A stretch of DNA of 64,000 nt from Acidimicrobiales bacterium (GCA_016794585.1 JAEUJM010000001.1:1-64000); one strand, 5' to 3'. Positions 33,001 through 42,452 are shown, counted from the first letter of the stretch. Notes: generated from the letters alone by a model not told the origin. Numbers and translations: made by a program.

Positions 33001-33701
33001 CAGGGGGTCTCCTTCTGGATGCTGATCCAGTCTCGGGCTTCGAGATACGGGCGGAACGCGGTGGCGATGGCGGCGATGTCCTCTCGTCGCTTCGGCCGTT
33101 GCAGCTCGTAGACGTGGGGGAACTCCCGCCAGCCGAGGACGAGGTCCCACAGGCGCACCGCGGCGGCGCCGGCCGGCGGGTCGATCAGGACCGGCCCGAA
33201 GAAGGTCTGGTCGTCCTCGAACACGAGGGTCGGCACGCCCCACCCGCCCCGCTCGACCACGAACTGGTAGTCGGCCATCACCTCGTCGTGGGTGGTCGGG
33301 TCGTCGATGGCCTCCTGGACGTAGGCGGGGTCGAGGCCCAGTTCCACCAGCAGCGCCTCGGCCACCTCGGGCCGATGGGGCTTGCGCCCGTCGACGTGCA
33401 GTGCCGTGCCCGCCGCCAGGTACCAGCGGTCGAGCAGGTCCATGTCGATGCGGCGCAGCAGTGCCCCGATGCGCATCATCGACCACCCGTACGACCACGG
33501 CCGCTCCCACGGGTGCTTCTTGCCCTCCTCGCGGTTGATGTCCTCGAGGCTGAAGAAGCGCCAGGCGACATCGAGGTCGAGCGCGTCGCGCACCGTCCGC
33601 ATCCAGATCGACGTCTGGTAGGCGTAGGGGCACATGATGTCGAAGTGGAACGCGACCGATGTCGGCGCGGCGGACGGCACGGGCGGCGGCGCTTCGGTCA
33701 C
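33000..33701 (-). CDS. DsbA-family oxidoreductase with a single active-site cysteine
   Basis: 233 residues with a thioredoxin-like DsbA fold. The active site reads DIMCPYAYQ: the first cysteine is kept and the second position is Ala, so a dithiol reaction is impossible. FrnE, kappa-class GST and 2-hydroxychromene-2-carboxylate isomerase show similar sites. The cis-Pro region is [18 protein letters not shown]. With a mycothiol-type neighbour, a thiol-cofactor isomerase or transferase is plausible. ATG overlaps the sulfatase stop (ATGA). No signal peptide, so cytoplasmic. Confidence 0.82.
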   Translation of the reverse strand: MTEAPPPVPSAAPTSVAFHFDIMCPYAYQTSIWMRTVRDALDLDVAWRFFSLEDINREEGKKHPWERPWSYGWSMMRIGALLRRIDMDLLDRWYLAAGTALHVDGRKPHRPEVAEALLVELGLDPAYVQEAIDDPTTHDEVMADYQFVVERGGWGVPTLVFEDDQTFFGPVLIDPPAGAAAVRLWDLVLGWREFPHVYELQRPKRREDIAAIATAFRPYLEARDWISIQKETP

Positions 33702-35998
33702 TGGCGCGACATCGTCGAGCGCTCGTCGGTGGCGGCGTCCTCCGCGGCCTCGACCCGCGCCGCGGCACCGTCGCCGCCGGGGGTGACCAGGGCGATGTCC
33801 ACCCGCTCGAGGCGCCCTTCGAAGGCGAACTCGCCCGCGTAGCGATCGCTCACGGGCGAGCCGTGGTCGTAGGCCACGCTGGGGCCGACGCTGCTCATGA
33901 TGCGCATGGCGAAAGGCAGGTGCAGCTCGCCGACCTCGGCCCCATCGATGACGAGGGTGGCGTCGGCCTCGCTACCGGCGCGTCGGAAGCGGACCCCCAC
34001 CACCGACCGTCCGGTGGGCACGGGCACGCTCGACGTGGCCACGTGGTGGTCGCCGAAGCAGTTGTAGTCGAACACCAGGTGGTCGTCCTGGACGAACACC
34101 GACAGGCCGGAGTTGGCGGTGCCGCTGGCGTACAGCACGCCGCCGGCGCCCTCGGGGCGCTCGATGGTGGCCTCGAGGTCCCAGCTGCGCCCACCGATGG
34201 CGGCGGCCACCTGGGCGGGCAGCGGGGTCATGGGCGGGTAATAGGTGTACCGACGGCTCTCTGGGTGGGGGGAGCCGTCCCGGAAGCGGGTGCCGAAGAG
34301 CTCGATGAGGCGGTCGTCGACGGGCAGGACGTTGTGCGCCTCCGCCTCCCGCCACCACAGCTCGACCAGCTCCGCGAGCTTCTCTGGGTGCTCGGCGGCG
34401 AGGTCGTGGCACTCGGAGCGGTCCACCTCGTAGTGGTAGAGCTCCCACGGGTCCTCGTCGAGGGGGACGCCCTGGGTGTGGCGGGTCACCGCCTTCCAGC
34501 CGTCGGCGTAGATGGCCCGGTGGCCCATCATCTCGGAGTACTGCACGCCCTTCGCACTGGGCGCGTCGGCGTCGTCGAACGAATAGCGCATCGAGGTTCC
34601 CGTGACGGGGATCTGCTCGTAGCCCCGGTACACCTCCGGGGCGGTGGTGCCGACGGCCTCGTAGATGGTGGGCGCCACGTCGTTGACCCAGTGGAACTGG
34701 TCGCGCACCCCGCCGGCGTCGCTGATGCCGGCCGGCCAGTGGACGATGAAGGGCACGTGGACGCCGCCCTCGTGGGTGTTCTGCTTGTACCACTTGAACG
34801 GGGCGTTGCCGGCCTGGGCCCAGCCCCATGGGTAGTTGGCGTGGCTGTTCGGGCCGCCGATGTCGTCGAGGCGCTTCACCGCCTCGTCCGGGGTCTCGAT
34901 CAGGAAGTTGAAGAACTTCATCTCGTGCATGACGCCGAAGGGGCCGCCCTCCTGGCTGGCCCCGTTGTCCGAGAGCACCACGATGATGGTGTTGTCGAGC
35001 TGGCCGAGCGCCTCGAGCTCGTCGACGACGCGCCCGATCTGGTCGTCGGTGTGGTCGAGGAACGCCGCGTACGCCTCCTGGAGACGGGCGGCCAGAAGGC
35101 GCTGGTTCTCGGGCAGCTCGTCCCACGGCTCGACCCCGGGGTTGCGGGGGGCCAGCTCGGTGCCCTCGGGCACGAGGCCCCGCTCGACCTGCTTGGCGAA
35201 CCAGCGCTCACGGGCGACGTCCCAGCCCTCGTCGTAGCGGCCCCGGTACTTCTCCAGGTAGGAGGCCGGCGCCTGGTGGGGGGCGTGGGTGGCGCCGAAG
35301 GCGAGGTAGAGGAAGAAGGGTCGGTCGGGGCGGATCGACACGGTGTCGTGCACGAAGCCGATGGCGTGGTCGACCAGGTCCTCGCTGAGGTGGTAGCCCT
35401 CCTCGGGCGTGGCCGGGGGCTCGACCATGTGGTTGTCGTAGACCAGCTCGGGGTGGAACTGGTCGGTCTCGCCCTCCATGAAGCCGTAGAAGCGGTCGAA
35501 GCCCCGCTGGCACGGCCACTGGTCGTAGGGGCCGGCGGCCGAGGCGTTCTCCATGGCGCACAGGTGCCACTTGCCGACCGCGAAGGTGGTGTAGCCCTCG
35601 TCGCGGAGCACCTCGGCCATCGTCGTGGCGTGGTTGGTGATGTGGCCGCGCATGTGCGGGAAGCCGCTCGAGAAGTTCGAGATCGAGCGCATGCCGACCT
35701 CGTGGTGGTTGCGGCCGGTCAAGAGCGCCGCCCGGGTGGGGGAGCAGACCGGGGTGACGTGGAAGTTCGTGTACTGCAGGCCTCCGGCGGCCAGGCGGTC
35801 GATGTTGGGGGTGTCGATGTCGGACCCGTAGCACCCGAAGTGCGAGTACCCCAGGTCGTCGATGAGCACGACCACGACGTTGGGGGCGTCCGGTCCCGGG
35901 TGGGGCGGGGTGGGCCACCACGGGGTGGAGTCGGCCAGGGTCCGGCCGATCACCCCCTCGAACGGCTCGAACGACTCGAACGTCTCGTTGGTCGGCAT
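33698..35998 (-). CDS. arylsulfatase-type sulfatase
   Basis: 766 residues. The start has [18 protein letters not shown] with metal ligands D47 and D48. The formylglycine signature [13 protein letters not shown] (C85) is followed by GKWHL and a large C-terminal domain. A beta-sandwich-like segment at about 580-740 ([18 protein letters not shown]) resembles the accessory domain of actinobacterial arylsulfatases. No signal peptide is obvious. Substrate unknown. It is the first gene of an operon with the DsbA-like, MDMPI-like and TetR genes. A formylglycine-generating enzyme, needed to mature the cysteine, is not in the window. Confidence 0.92.
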   Translation of the reverse strand: MPTNETFESFEPFEGVIGRTLADSTPWWPTPPHPGPDAPNVVVVLIDDLGYSHFGCYGSDIDTPNIDRLAAGGLQYTNFHVTPVCSPTRAALLTGRNHHEVGMRSISNFSSGFPHMRGHITNHATTMAEVLRDEGYTTFAVGKWHLCAMENASAAGPYDQWPCQRGFDRFYGFMEGETDQFHPELVYDNHMVEPPATPEEGYHLSEDLVDHAIGFVHDTVSIRPDRPFFLYLAFGATHAPHQAPASYLEKYRGRYDEGWDVARERWFAKQVERGLVPEGTELAPRNPGVEPWDELPENQRLLAARLQEAYAAFLDHTDDQIGRVVDELEALGQLDNTIIVVLSDNGASQEGGPFGVMHEMKFFNFLIETPDEAVKRLDDIGGPNSHANYPWGWAQAGNAPFKWYKQNTHEGGVHVPFIVHWPAGISDAGGVRDQFHWVNDVAPTIYEAVGTTAPEVYRGYEQIPVTGTSMRYSFDDADAPSAKGVQYSEMMGHRAIYADGWKAVTRHTQGVPLDEDPWELYHYEVDRSECHDLAAEHPEKLAELVELWWREAEAHNVLPVDDRLIELFGTRFRDGSPHPESRRYTYYPPMTPLPAQVAAAIGGRSWDLEATIERPEGAGGVLYASGTANSGLSVFVQDDHLVFDYNCFGDHHVATSSVPVPTGRSVVGVRFRRAGSEADATLVIDGAEVGELHLPFAMRIMSSVGPSVAYDHGSPVSDRYAGEFAFEGRLERVDIALVTPGGDGAAARVEAAEDAATDERSTMSRQ

Positions 35999-36004
35999 GC
36001 GCCG

Positions 36005-36033
36005 ATCTTATGACACAGCGAGCGACAAAAGAT
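36005..36033. promoter_or_regulatory. candidate TetR operator upstream of arylsulfatase operon
   Basis: ATCTTATG (36005-36012) and CAAAAGAT (36026-36033) form an inverted repeat with 7 of 8 arm positions matched and a 13-bp centre. It lies 7-35 bp upstream of the sulfatase start, in a 57-bp gap. The TetR gene at the operon's end is the natural candidate to bind it. Confidence 0.42.
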
Positions 36034-36055
36034 AGGGGTCCGGGTGGCGTCCCCG

Positions 36056-37282
36056 TCAGTCGGCGCTGGTGCCGAAGGTGCCCCGCACGATGGCCACGAT
36101 GGCCTCGACGTCGTCGTCGGTGGCGGTGAGGGGCGGCTTGAACTGGAGCACCCGGGGGTCGAACGAGGCGAAGAAGGCGTAGAGACCGGCGTCGAAGAGC
36201 CGCTTCATGGCGGTCATGGCCCCGTGCTCCTCGGCGAACTCGAGGCCGAGGAGCATGCCCCGGCGGCGCACCCCGAAGGGGAGGTCGGCGAACGACGCCT
36301 CCAAATGGGCGCCGACGGCCTGGACGCGCTCGGCGAAGCCGGGCTCACCGATGATGTCGCACACCTCGGCGGCGGCGACGCACCCGAGATCGGCGCCGCC
36401 GTAGGTGGAGACCTGGGAGAAGGGGTGCTCGCCGAAGAACCGGTGCAGGTCGGCGCTGAGCAGGGTGGCGGCGATGGGGTACACGCCGCCGGAGAGGCCC
36501 TTGCCGGTGACGAGGGCGTCCGGGGTGACGCCCTCCTGCTGCACGTACCAGGTGGTACCGGTGCGGCCGAGGCCGGTCTGCACCTCGTCGATCACGAGCA
36601 GCGCACCGACAGCGTCGCACGCGGCGCGCACGCCGGCGAGGTAACCGGGCTCGGGCATCGGGAAGCCGGCGGTGGCGGGGATGGCCTCGAGGATGACCGC
36701 GGCCGTGCGCTCGTCGACGGCCGCGACCATGGCGTCGAGGTCGTTGTAGGGGACCTTGGCGAAGCCCGGAAGCTCGTTGTGGAACAGCGCCCGCTCGCTG
36801 CCGGCGCCGGCCGCGAGGGCGAGGCCGGTGTGGCCGTGGTAGGCGCCCTCGACCGACACGATGGTGTTCCGCCCGGTGTGGGCCCGCGCCAGCTTGAGCG
36901 CGAGGTCGACGGCTTCACCGCCGCCGACGGAGAACACCACGCCGGGGAGGGCGCCGTCGGTGGTGGCGGCCAGGCGCTCGGCCGCCGCCGCCCGGTAGGG
37001 GCTGACCAGGTGGTGGTTGCCGATGTCGGCGTGGCCCATCGCCGCCTGGACCGCGGCGAGGACCCGGGGGTTGCGGTGGCCCAGGTTGAACACGCCGCCG
37101 TTGCAGTGGCAGTTGTAGAACCAGCGGCCCGAGTACGCGTCCTGGAAGCGGGCGCCCTCGCGATCGCCCATCACGAGCTGGAGCCCGCCCATGCGCCAGA
37201 TGTCGACCTTGCCGGGGTCGACGTGGGCGGCGAAGGCCGTCTCCAGTGCCGCTCGATCGGGATAGTCGCCGGGTCCGATCAC
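36056..37282 (-). CDS. class III aminotransferase
   Basis: 408 residues, PLP-dependent. Visible parts are SVGGGEAVDLALKLARAHTG, VEGAYHGHTG, IDEVQTGLGRTG and the PLP lysine K261 in VTGKGLSGG. The YNCHCNGGVFNLGHRNP start is typical of ornithine/4-aminobutyrate/diaminobutyrate-like enzymes. Amino donor and acceptor cannot be told. It is transcribed toward the sulfatase operon and ends 57 bp before the sulfatase start; the candidate operator lies between. The start at ATG 37282 is divergent from the Prim-Pol-like gene. Confidence 0.88.
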   Translation of the reverse strand: MIGPGDYPDRAALETAFAAHVDPGKVDIWRMGGLQLVMGDREGARFQDAYSGRWFYNCHCNGGVFNLGHRNPRVLAAVQAAMGHADIGNHHLVSPYRAAAAERLAATTDGALPGVVFSVGGGEAVDLALKLARAHTGRNTIVSVEGAYHGHTGLALAAGAGSERALFHNELPGFAKVPYNDLDAMVAAVDERTAAVILEAIPATAGFPMPEPGYLAGVRAACDAVGALLVIDEVQTGLGRTGTTWYVQQEGVTPDALVTGKGLSGGVYPIAATLLSADLHRFFGEHPFSQVSTYGGADLGCVAAAEVCDIIGEPGFAERVQAVGAHLEASFADLPFGVRRRGMLLGLEFAEEHGAMTAMKRLFDAGLYAFFASFDPRVLQFKPPLTATDDDVEAIVAIVRGTFGTSAD

Positions 37283-37351
37283 GGCGCGAGCCTACGACGG
37301 CCTGGGAGCGCCCCGTGACGGGCGGGCGAGAGCTCCGGAGGCGCACTGAGG

Positions 37352-38386
37352 TTGACTGGTGGGGTGGACGTGCCTCGGGCCACTCCCTCGATGCTGGACG
37401 CAGCCCTCGCCGCCGCGGTGCGCGGGTGGTCGGTGGTGCCGGCGCGGGTGGACCCGGCGACCGGCGCGGTGGAGGCGCTGGTCGACCTCGAGCCGGCCGA
37501 GCACCACCGGGCCACGGCCGACGAGCTGCGCCGTTGGTGGCGGCGCCACCCCGCGGCCGGGGTGGGGGTGGTCACCGGCATGCTCTCCGGGCTGCTGGTG
37601 GTGACCGTCGACGAGACCGGTGGGGGCGACGGCACCCTCGCACACCTCGAGGACGAGCTCGGCCCGCTGCCGGCCACCGCCGAGGTCCGTCTCGCCGGGA
37701 GGGAGCGCCAGTGCTGGTTCCGCCACGAGGGCCCTCGGGTCCTGAGCGGCCCGGTGGCCCACGGCGTGTCCGTGCAGGCCGACGGCGGCGGCGTCGTGAT
37801 CTGCCCGCCGTCGGCCCATCCCGCGGGTGACGCCTACCGATGGGTGCCGTCCGAGCCTCCGGCCGACGCCCACCTCGCCGCCGCGCCCGACTGGCTCCTG
37901 GACCTGGCCCGCCACCCTCGGGTCGAGCGCCCCCCACACCTCGAGCAGCTGCACCTGCCGGTCGACGACCTGCTCACCGCGCCGTCGCCCCCCAGCCCCC
38001 ACGGCGCCACGACCCTGCCCTTGGGCCCGGCCGTCCCGGTCGTGGGGGAGTCACGGCACCAGCGCGAGCTGCTCGAGCTGGCGGGGGGCCGCCGGCCCCA
38101 CGGCGTGGACCTCGCGGTGACGGCCGAGCTCGTGCCCCTGCCCGGCAACAGCCACGACCCGAACCCGCTCGGGGTGCGGATCCACGGCGTGGACGTCGGC
38201 CGGGTGGTGGGGGACCACGCGGACCGTTGCCGGCCAGCGGTGGTGGCCGCCATCGGTCGCTACGGCATGGCCACCTGCGCCGCCCGGATCCGCGGCGGCT
38301 GGGACCACGACCGCATCGACCGCGGTCGCTTCGGCGTCACCCTGTACCTCTCGCCCGACCTCCCCGCCGACCCACCCCCCGGCTGA
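37352..38386 (+). CDS. degenerate Prim-Pol-like protein with HIRAN-like C-terminus
   Basis: 344 residues. Residues about 15-185 align by eye with bifunctional primase/polymerase N-terminal domains: AVRGWSVVPARV, WRRHPAAGVGVVTGMLSGLLVV and DGGGVVICPPSAHPAGDAYRW. The catalytic signatures are damaged: the usual D-x-D reads TVD, and the His of the GGHLYF-like motif is replaced in ERQCWF. Residues about 225-335 resemble a HIRAN DNA-binding domain (VVGESRHQRELLEL, NSHDPNPLGVRIHG). The start is uncertain: TTG 37352 has GGAGG 10 bases upstream; GTG 37364 or 37370 and ATG 37391 are alternatives. The gene stands alone. It may bind DNA without polymerising; this is inference. Confidence 0.65.
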   Translation: MTGGVDVPRATPSMLDAALAAAVRGWSVVPARVDPATGAVEALVDLEPAEHHRATADELRRWWRRHPAAGVGVVTGMLSGLLVVTVDETGGGDGTLAHLEDELGPLPATAEVRLAGRERQCWFRHEGPRVLSGPVAHGVSVQADGGGVVICPPSAHPAGDAYRWVPSEPPADAHLAAAPDWLLDLARHPRVERPPHLEQLHLPVDDLLTAPSPPSPHGATTLPLGPAVPVVGESRHQRELLELAGGRRPHGVDLAVTAELVPLPGNSHDPNPLGVRIHGVDVGRVVGDHADRCRPAVVAAIGRYGMATCAARIRGGWDHDRIDRGRFGVTLYLSPDLPADPPPG

Positions 38387-38416
38387 GCCGCGTCGCGCCG
38401 CGCCGCCCTCAGCTCC

Positions 38417-38468
38417 CGTTCTGGTACGTCCCCTGCAACGCCAGCGTCGCCGACGGGGTACCAGAACG
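38417..38468. repeat. dispersed palindromic element, copy 2 (possible bidirectional terminator)
   Basis: Perfect 11-bp arms CGTTCTGGTAC (38417-38427) and GTACCAGAACG (38458-38468) with a 30-base interior containing CCCCTGCAACGCCA. Copy 1 lies at 24265-24319. Both lie between convergent genes. The remainder of 38387-38530 shows nothing recognisable. Confidence 0.65.
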
Positions 38469-38530
38469 AGGGAAGGTGGGGGCGCTGGCGCGGGCGCGGG
38501 GCGGGTGGGCGCCGCCGGCCATCGTCGCGG

Positions 38531-39343
38531 TCAGACGCGGTCGAGGAAGGACGCGATCTCGCCGGTGAGGCGCTCGGGGAAGAGGCGCAGCTCGGCGGAG
38601 CTGTGGGCGGAGAGGAGGTCGGCGTCGGGGAGCTGCTCGACGAGGTTCTCGGCGTCGGAGAACGGGTGGATGAGGTCGCGCTTGTGGGCGATCACCAGGG
38701 TGGGGGCCTTGATGTGGCCCCGCTCGTCGGCCGACGGTGCCACGGGCCCGACGAGCACACCGTGCAGCACGGCGGCCAGCACGTCGGGGGACGACGAGAA
38801 CCCTCGCACGGTGCTGTTGAGGGCGGCGATGGGCGTGTCCGGGAAGCGGCGGGCCACGGCGGCGAGGCCGGTGAACAACGGCCGGGCGTAGTGCAGGCCG
38901 AGCACGAGGGGCGTGAAGAGCATCGCCGCAGCGGGCACGGCCCACTCGAGCACGGGCATCTCGAGCACCAGCGCCGTCACCCGGCCGGGGGCGCGCACGG
39001 CCACCTGCAGGGCGACGTTGGCGCCCAGCGACACGCCCCCGATCACGGCCTCCTCGACCCCGAGGTGGTCGAGACAGGCCGCCACCTGGTGGGCGTAGGT
39101 GTCCATCCGGTACTCGCTGGCGTGGGTGGGCTTGTCGCTCTGCCCGTGGCCGAGCAGGTCGAGCAGCACCACTCGGTGGCCCCGGGCCGCGAGGGCGGCG
39201 GCGAGGTCGCGGTTCATCTCGGAGTCCATGAGGATCCCGTGCATGTACAGCAGCACCTGGTCGCCCTCGCCGTACTCCTCGTAGGCGAGGCGGCGGCCCT
39301 CCCAGGAGAAGGTGCCGTGATGGGGCGCGATCGACGTGGTCAT
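38531..39343 (-). CDS. alpha/beta hydrolase
   Basis: 270 residues. The order is classical: YMHGILMDSEMNRD (oxyanion region), LGHGQSDKP, nucleophile Ser in GGVSLGANV, and a late His in LSAHSSAEL. Substrate unknown; haloalkane dehalogenase- or esterase-like. ATG 39343 is followed directly by the domain. Its neighbours downstream are convergent; upstream, 64 bp separate it from the LLM oxidoreductase gene, which may share its transcript. Confidence 0.86.
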   Translation of the reverse strand: MTTSIAPHHGTFSWEGRRLAYEEYGEGDQVLLYMHGILMDSEMNRDLAAALAARGHRVVLLDLLGHGQSDKPTHASEYRMDTYAHQVAACLDHLGVEEAVIGGVSLGANVALQVAVRAPGRVTALVLEMPVLEWAVPAAAMLFTPLVLGLHYARPLFTGLAAVARRFPDTPIAALNSTVRGFSSSPDVLAAVLHGVLVGPVAPSADERGHIKAPTLVIAHKRDLIHPFSDAENLVEQLPDADLLSAHSSAELRLFPERLTGEIASFLDRV

Positions 39344-39407
39344 GGCCGAATTGTGCGCTCGGCCGCTGCGGCCGCCTACGGCCGAAGGTCCCGAGCTGGG
39401 GAGACGG

Positions 39408-40274
39408 TCAGCCGTTCACCGGGGCGATCATCTTCTCGCCGAATTCGGCGAGCTGCTCGGCCGGGTTGCCGAGGAAGATGAACGACGGGACGACCACACG
39501 GTCGATGCCCTGCGCCGCCAGCTCATCGACCTTCTCGGGGCCGGGCACGGTCATCAGCTCGGCGTCGCCGTAGGTGATCTCGATCGATTCGGGGTCCCGG
39601 CCGGCGTCGGCCGCGCTCTGGCGCACGATGTCGACGAGCTCGCGGATGTCGCCCTTGCCCGGGAAGAAGCCGTCGCCGAGGCGGCCGGCCCGCTCCGCGG
39701 CGAAGCGGCTGTGCCCGCCGATGTGGATGGGCACCCGCCCGTTCGCGGGCTTGGGGTTGCTGCTGACGTCGGTGAAGTCGACGAACTCGCCGTTGTAGGA
39801 GGCGTGGTCACCGTCCCACAGGGCGCGCATCGCCTCGATGTACTCGTCGGTGCGGGCGCCGCGGCGGGGCCACGGGATGCCCAGCGCGTCGAACTCCTCG
39901 CGCAGCCAGCCCACACCGATGCCCAGCTCGACCCGGCCCCCGGAGAGCGAATCCAGAGTGGAGAGCTCCTTGGCCAGGACCACGGGGTTGCGCTGGGGGA
40001 GGATGAGGATGCCGGTTCCGAGGCGCAGCGTCGTGGTGGCGGCGGCCACGAAGGCGAGCCAGATGAGGGGGTCGGGCATCGGGGTGGAGGCGTCCGCCAT
40101 CATCTTCCCGCTCGGGTCGTACGGGTACGACGACTCGTAGCCCTCGGGGTAGATCACGTGCTCGATGGTCCACAGCGACTCGAAGCCGGCGGCCTCGGCG
40201 CTCTGGGCGAGGGTCACCAACCCCTCGTGTTGGGTGAAGGTGACGATGTTGGCGAAGGCGATCCCGAACTTCAT
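39408..40274 (-). CDS. LLM-class flavin/F420-dependent oxidoreductase
   Basis: 288 residues of the luciferase-like monooxygenase fold. Recognisable parts are SLWTIEHVIYP, RLGTGILILPQRNPVVLAKELSTLDSLSGGRVELGIGVGW and IHIGGHSRFAAERAGRLGDGF. Actinobacterial members of this type (TIGR03619-like) commonly use coenzyme F420. Substrate unknown. ATG 40274 gives the standard MKFG start. Lies between the alpha/beta hydrolase and a lipoprotein esterase on the same strand, so a catabolic operon is possible. Confidence 0.88.
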   Translation of the reverse strand: MKFGIAFANIVTFTQHEGLVTLAQSAEAAGFESLWTIEHVIYPEGYESSYPYDPSGKMMADASTPMPDPLIWLAFVAAATTTLRLGTGILILPQRNPVVLAKELSTLDSLSGGRVELGIGVGWLREEFDALGIPWPRRGARTDEYIEAMRALWDGDHASYNGEFVDFTDVSSNPKPANGRVPIHIGGHSRFAAERAGRLGDGFFPGKGDIRELVDIVRQSAADAGRDPESIEITYGDAELMTVPGPEKVDELAAQGIDRVVVPSFIFLGNPAEQLAEFGEKMIAPVNG

Positions 40275-40295
40275 GGTCGGAGAAGCTAGCCCGGG

Positions 40296-41858
40296 TCAGT
40301 CGGCCGGGATCGAGGACTGCGCCGCGGCGGCCTTCAGGTTGGCGGCATCCGCCTCGAGGATCGCACCGGCGTCCACCGCCTCGTCCACCGCCGTGTCCCA
40401 CGCGTCCACGAAGGCGTCGTGGTCGTCGTAGCGGTCGGCGAGCTCGGCCGGGGAGAAGGGCACGGTGGTGCCGAAAAGCCCGCAGAAGCCGTTGGGGGGC
40501 TGGCCGGATCCGGAGAGCACCGCGACGGGCACGTCGACCTGTGGTGTGCGGATGCCGCCGACGGCGATGCCGTCGCCGTCGACCACGACTTCGTCGGTCG
40601 CCTCGTCGAGCTCGATGCGGGGCATCTCGGGTGGCGCCTCGCCGGTGCGCGCCCAGCCGTCGAGCGCAGCGGCGGCCGAGCGGGCGGCGTAGGTGAAGGG
40701 GCCGGCGTTGAAAGGCCGGTCGCAGGAGATGATGTTCCCGTAGATGGCGCTCGGGGGGTCGGACATGGCGTCGAAGAGGGCGACGTCGGTGGCGCCGTCA
40801 CCCGTGTCGCTCGCCCCGACGACCAGGCCGTAGGCGTCGTAGTGCGCCGTGCCGGCCACCTCCCAGCCCCGGAACCGGTCGGTGTCGGGCTGGCGGGCCC
40901 CTGCGTAGCTGAGCCCGCCGCCCAGGTCGGTCTCGGAGGTGATCACGAGCACGGGCACGTCGAGGTCCTCGCGGAACAAGGTGGGGGAGGGGGCGGGCAC
41001 CTCGGCCTGAGGCTCCTGCGAGAGGGCGGCGCCGTCCACGCTGCGGCTCACGATCAAGAAGCCGTCGTAGACGTGGTCGCGCGGGGCGATGGCGTTCGCG
41101 TAGGTGCTGAGTCGGAAGGCCGACTGCGACTCGCCGGTGGCGAGGACCCGCTCGGGCTCGAGCCCGCCGAGGACGGTCTCCGGTTGCGTCCGCACGGCCG
41201 CGCCCACCTGGCTGAACAGGTCGTAGGAGAAGCTGTCGCCGGGGTGGGAGAGGTCGGCGTAGCGGATCGGGTCGGCGTTCTGGAGGCGGAGTGCCGACCC
41301 GAGGCCACCGTCCCCGGAGATGCCGGCGGTCTGCGCCGACACGCCGATCCAGGCCGAGCCGGAGCGCAGGATCTCGACCTGGGCCTGCGTGAACACCGCC
41401 GGCGCGTCGAGGCCGCCCGTGACGTTCAGCCACTCGACGAACACGGTGCCGTTGAAGTCGGCGGCGTCGGCCGGGCGCCGCACGAGGATGCGGGTGGTGT
41501 AGTCCGCCGACTCGTCGGGCTCGACCGTCCACTCGCCGTCGCTGGTGAGGGGCTCGGCGCTCGTGTACGACGACGCCGTCCCGGAGACGAAGAACTCCTC
41601 CTCGACGTAGCCCTTGGCGGCGAGGTCCGGGGTGCCCTGGGCCAGCACCGCCTCGCCGGCGCCCCCGGTGACGGGACCATCCACGGTGACCTCGCCGACC
41701 GCGGCGGGATCGAAGGCCGCCGTCGTGGTCGTCGTGGGGGCCGACGTGGGGTCAGTGGTCGACGAGGCCGACTCCCCCGACGATGAGCAGGCGGCGCTCA
41801 CGAGGAGCACCGCCAGCACGACGAACAGGGGGACTCGGCGACGGCACACGGCCAGCAC
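40296..41858 (-). CDS. lipoprotein alpha/beta-hydrolase-domain protein
   Basis: 520 residues. The signal VLAVLLVSAAC ends in a lipobox, followed by a Ser/Thr-rich linker. The main part resembles the large alpha/beta hydrolase domain family in which a nucleophile lies in ATGESQSAFRL, with FVEWLNVTGG and VPVLVITSETDL as other marks and a late AGTAHYD His candidate. It probably acts on the outside of the cell on esters or lactones. Substrate is unknown. The start could also be a few codons later; the codon at 41858 is accepted because the signal peptide begins there. Confidence 0.8.
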   Translation of the reverse strand: MLAVCRRRVPLFVVLAVLLVSAACSSSGESASSTTDPTSAPTTTTTAAFDPAAVGEVTVDGPVTGGAGEAVLAQGTPDLAAKGYVEEEFFVSGTASSYTSAEPLTSDGEWTVEPDESADYTTRILVRRPADAADFNGTVFVEWLNVTGGLDAPAVFTQAQVEILRSGSAWIGVSAQTAGISGDGGLGSALRLQNADPIRYADLSHPGDSFSYDLFSQVGAAVRTQPETVLGGLEPERVLATGESQSAFRLSTYANAIAPRDHVYDGFLIVSRSVDGAALSQEPQAEVPAPSPTLFREDLDVPVLVITSETDLGGGLSYAGARQPDTDRFRGWEVAGTAHYDAYGLVVGASDTGDGATDVALFDAMSDPPSAIYGNIISCDRPFNAGPFTYAARSAAAALDGWARTGEAPPEMPRIELDEATDEVVVDGDGIAVGGIRTPQVDVPVAVLSGSGQPPNGFCGLFGTTVPFSPAELADRYDDHDAFVDAWDTAVDEAVDAGAILEADAANLKAAAAQSSIPAD

Positions 41859-41912
41859 CGTAGGTGATCGCTCGAACCCCTCCGATCAGTCCTCGCGGGA
41901 GTGGGTCACGTG

Positions 41913-41976
41913 GCGGAGCAGAGCGAAGCCGCGGCACCGATGAACCGGATCGCCGAAGGCGCTCCGACGAAGGAGG
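41913..41976 (+). repeat. dispersed 64-bp repeat, copy B
   Basis: Starts GCGGAGCAGAGCGAAGC and ends GCTCCGACGAAGGAGG. Inverted relative to copy A at 20465-20529. It lies between the lipoprotein esterase start and the stop of the DsrE-like gene. The rest of this 126-bp gap has no clear feature. Confidence 0.55.
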
Positions 41977-41984
41977 AGCCAGTG

Positions 41985-42452
41985 CTACGTGAAGATGATC
42001 TCGCCGCCGGCGGCCATCTCGTAGAACTCGCCGACGGTGATGATCTCACGGGCCTGTTCGATGAGGTCGTTCTCGGTGAGGCCGAAGAGGTCGACCGACG
42101 CCTTGCAGGCGTAGAGGCCGGCGCCCGTGTCGGCGATCATCTCGACGAACTCGGGGATGGAGGGGATGTCGAGCGCCTCCATCTTGTGCTCCATGTAGTG
42201 CGTCATAACGCTCGACATGCCGGGGATCCCGCCCGCCCAGGTGGCCAGGTGGAGGCCCGGGTTGCCGACCGTCGAGATCTTGATGTGGTCGTGGCGCTTC
42301 TGGTGGATGGCGTCGAGGCCAAAGAAGGTGAAGAAGAGGTTGGCCTCGATGCCCTCGGCGCGGGCGCCGTTGGCCATGATCAGGCCGGGGTAGATCCCGT
42401 CCAGGGAGCCCTTGGAGATGATGATCGAGACCTTCTCGATGGCGTCGCCCAT
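41985..42452 (-). CDS. DsrE2-like sulfur-relay protein
   Basis: 155 residues of the DsrE/F/H superfamily. It has KVSIIISKGSLDGIYPGLIMANG at the start and the persulfide-carrying cysteine C116 in GAGLYACKASVDLFGL, the pattern of DsrE2-type proteins. Such proteins pass sulfane sulfur between carriers such as rhodaneses and TusA/DsrC. A GGAGG precedes ATG 42452. It is the last gene of a minus-strand set with DsrC/TusE-like and SQR genes (62-bp gap), supporting a role in handling sulfur from sulfide oxidation. Confidence 0.86.
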   Translation of the reverse strand: MGDAIEKVSIIISKGSLDGIYPGLIMANGARAEGIEANLFFTFFGLDAIHQKRHDHIKISTVGNPGLHLATWAGGIPGMSSVMTHYMEHKMEALDIPSIPEFVEMIADTGAGLYACKASVDLFGLTENDLIEQAREIITVGEFYEMAAGGEIIFT

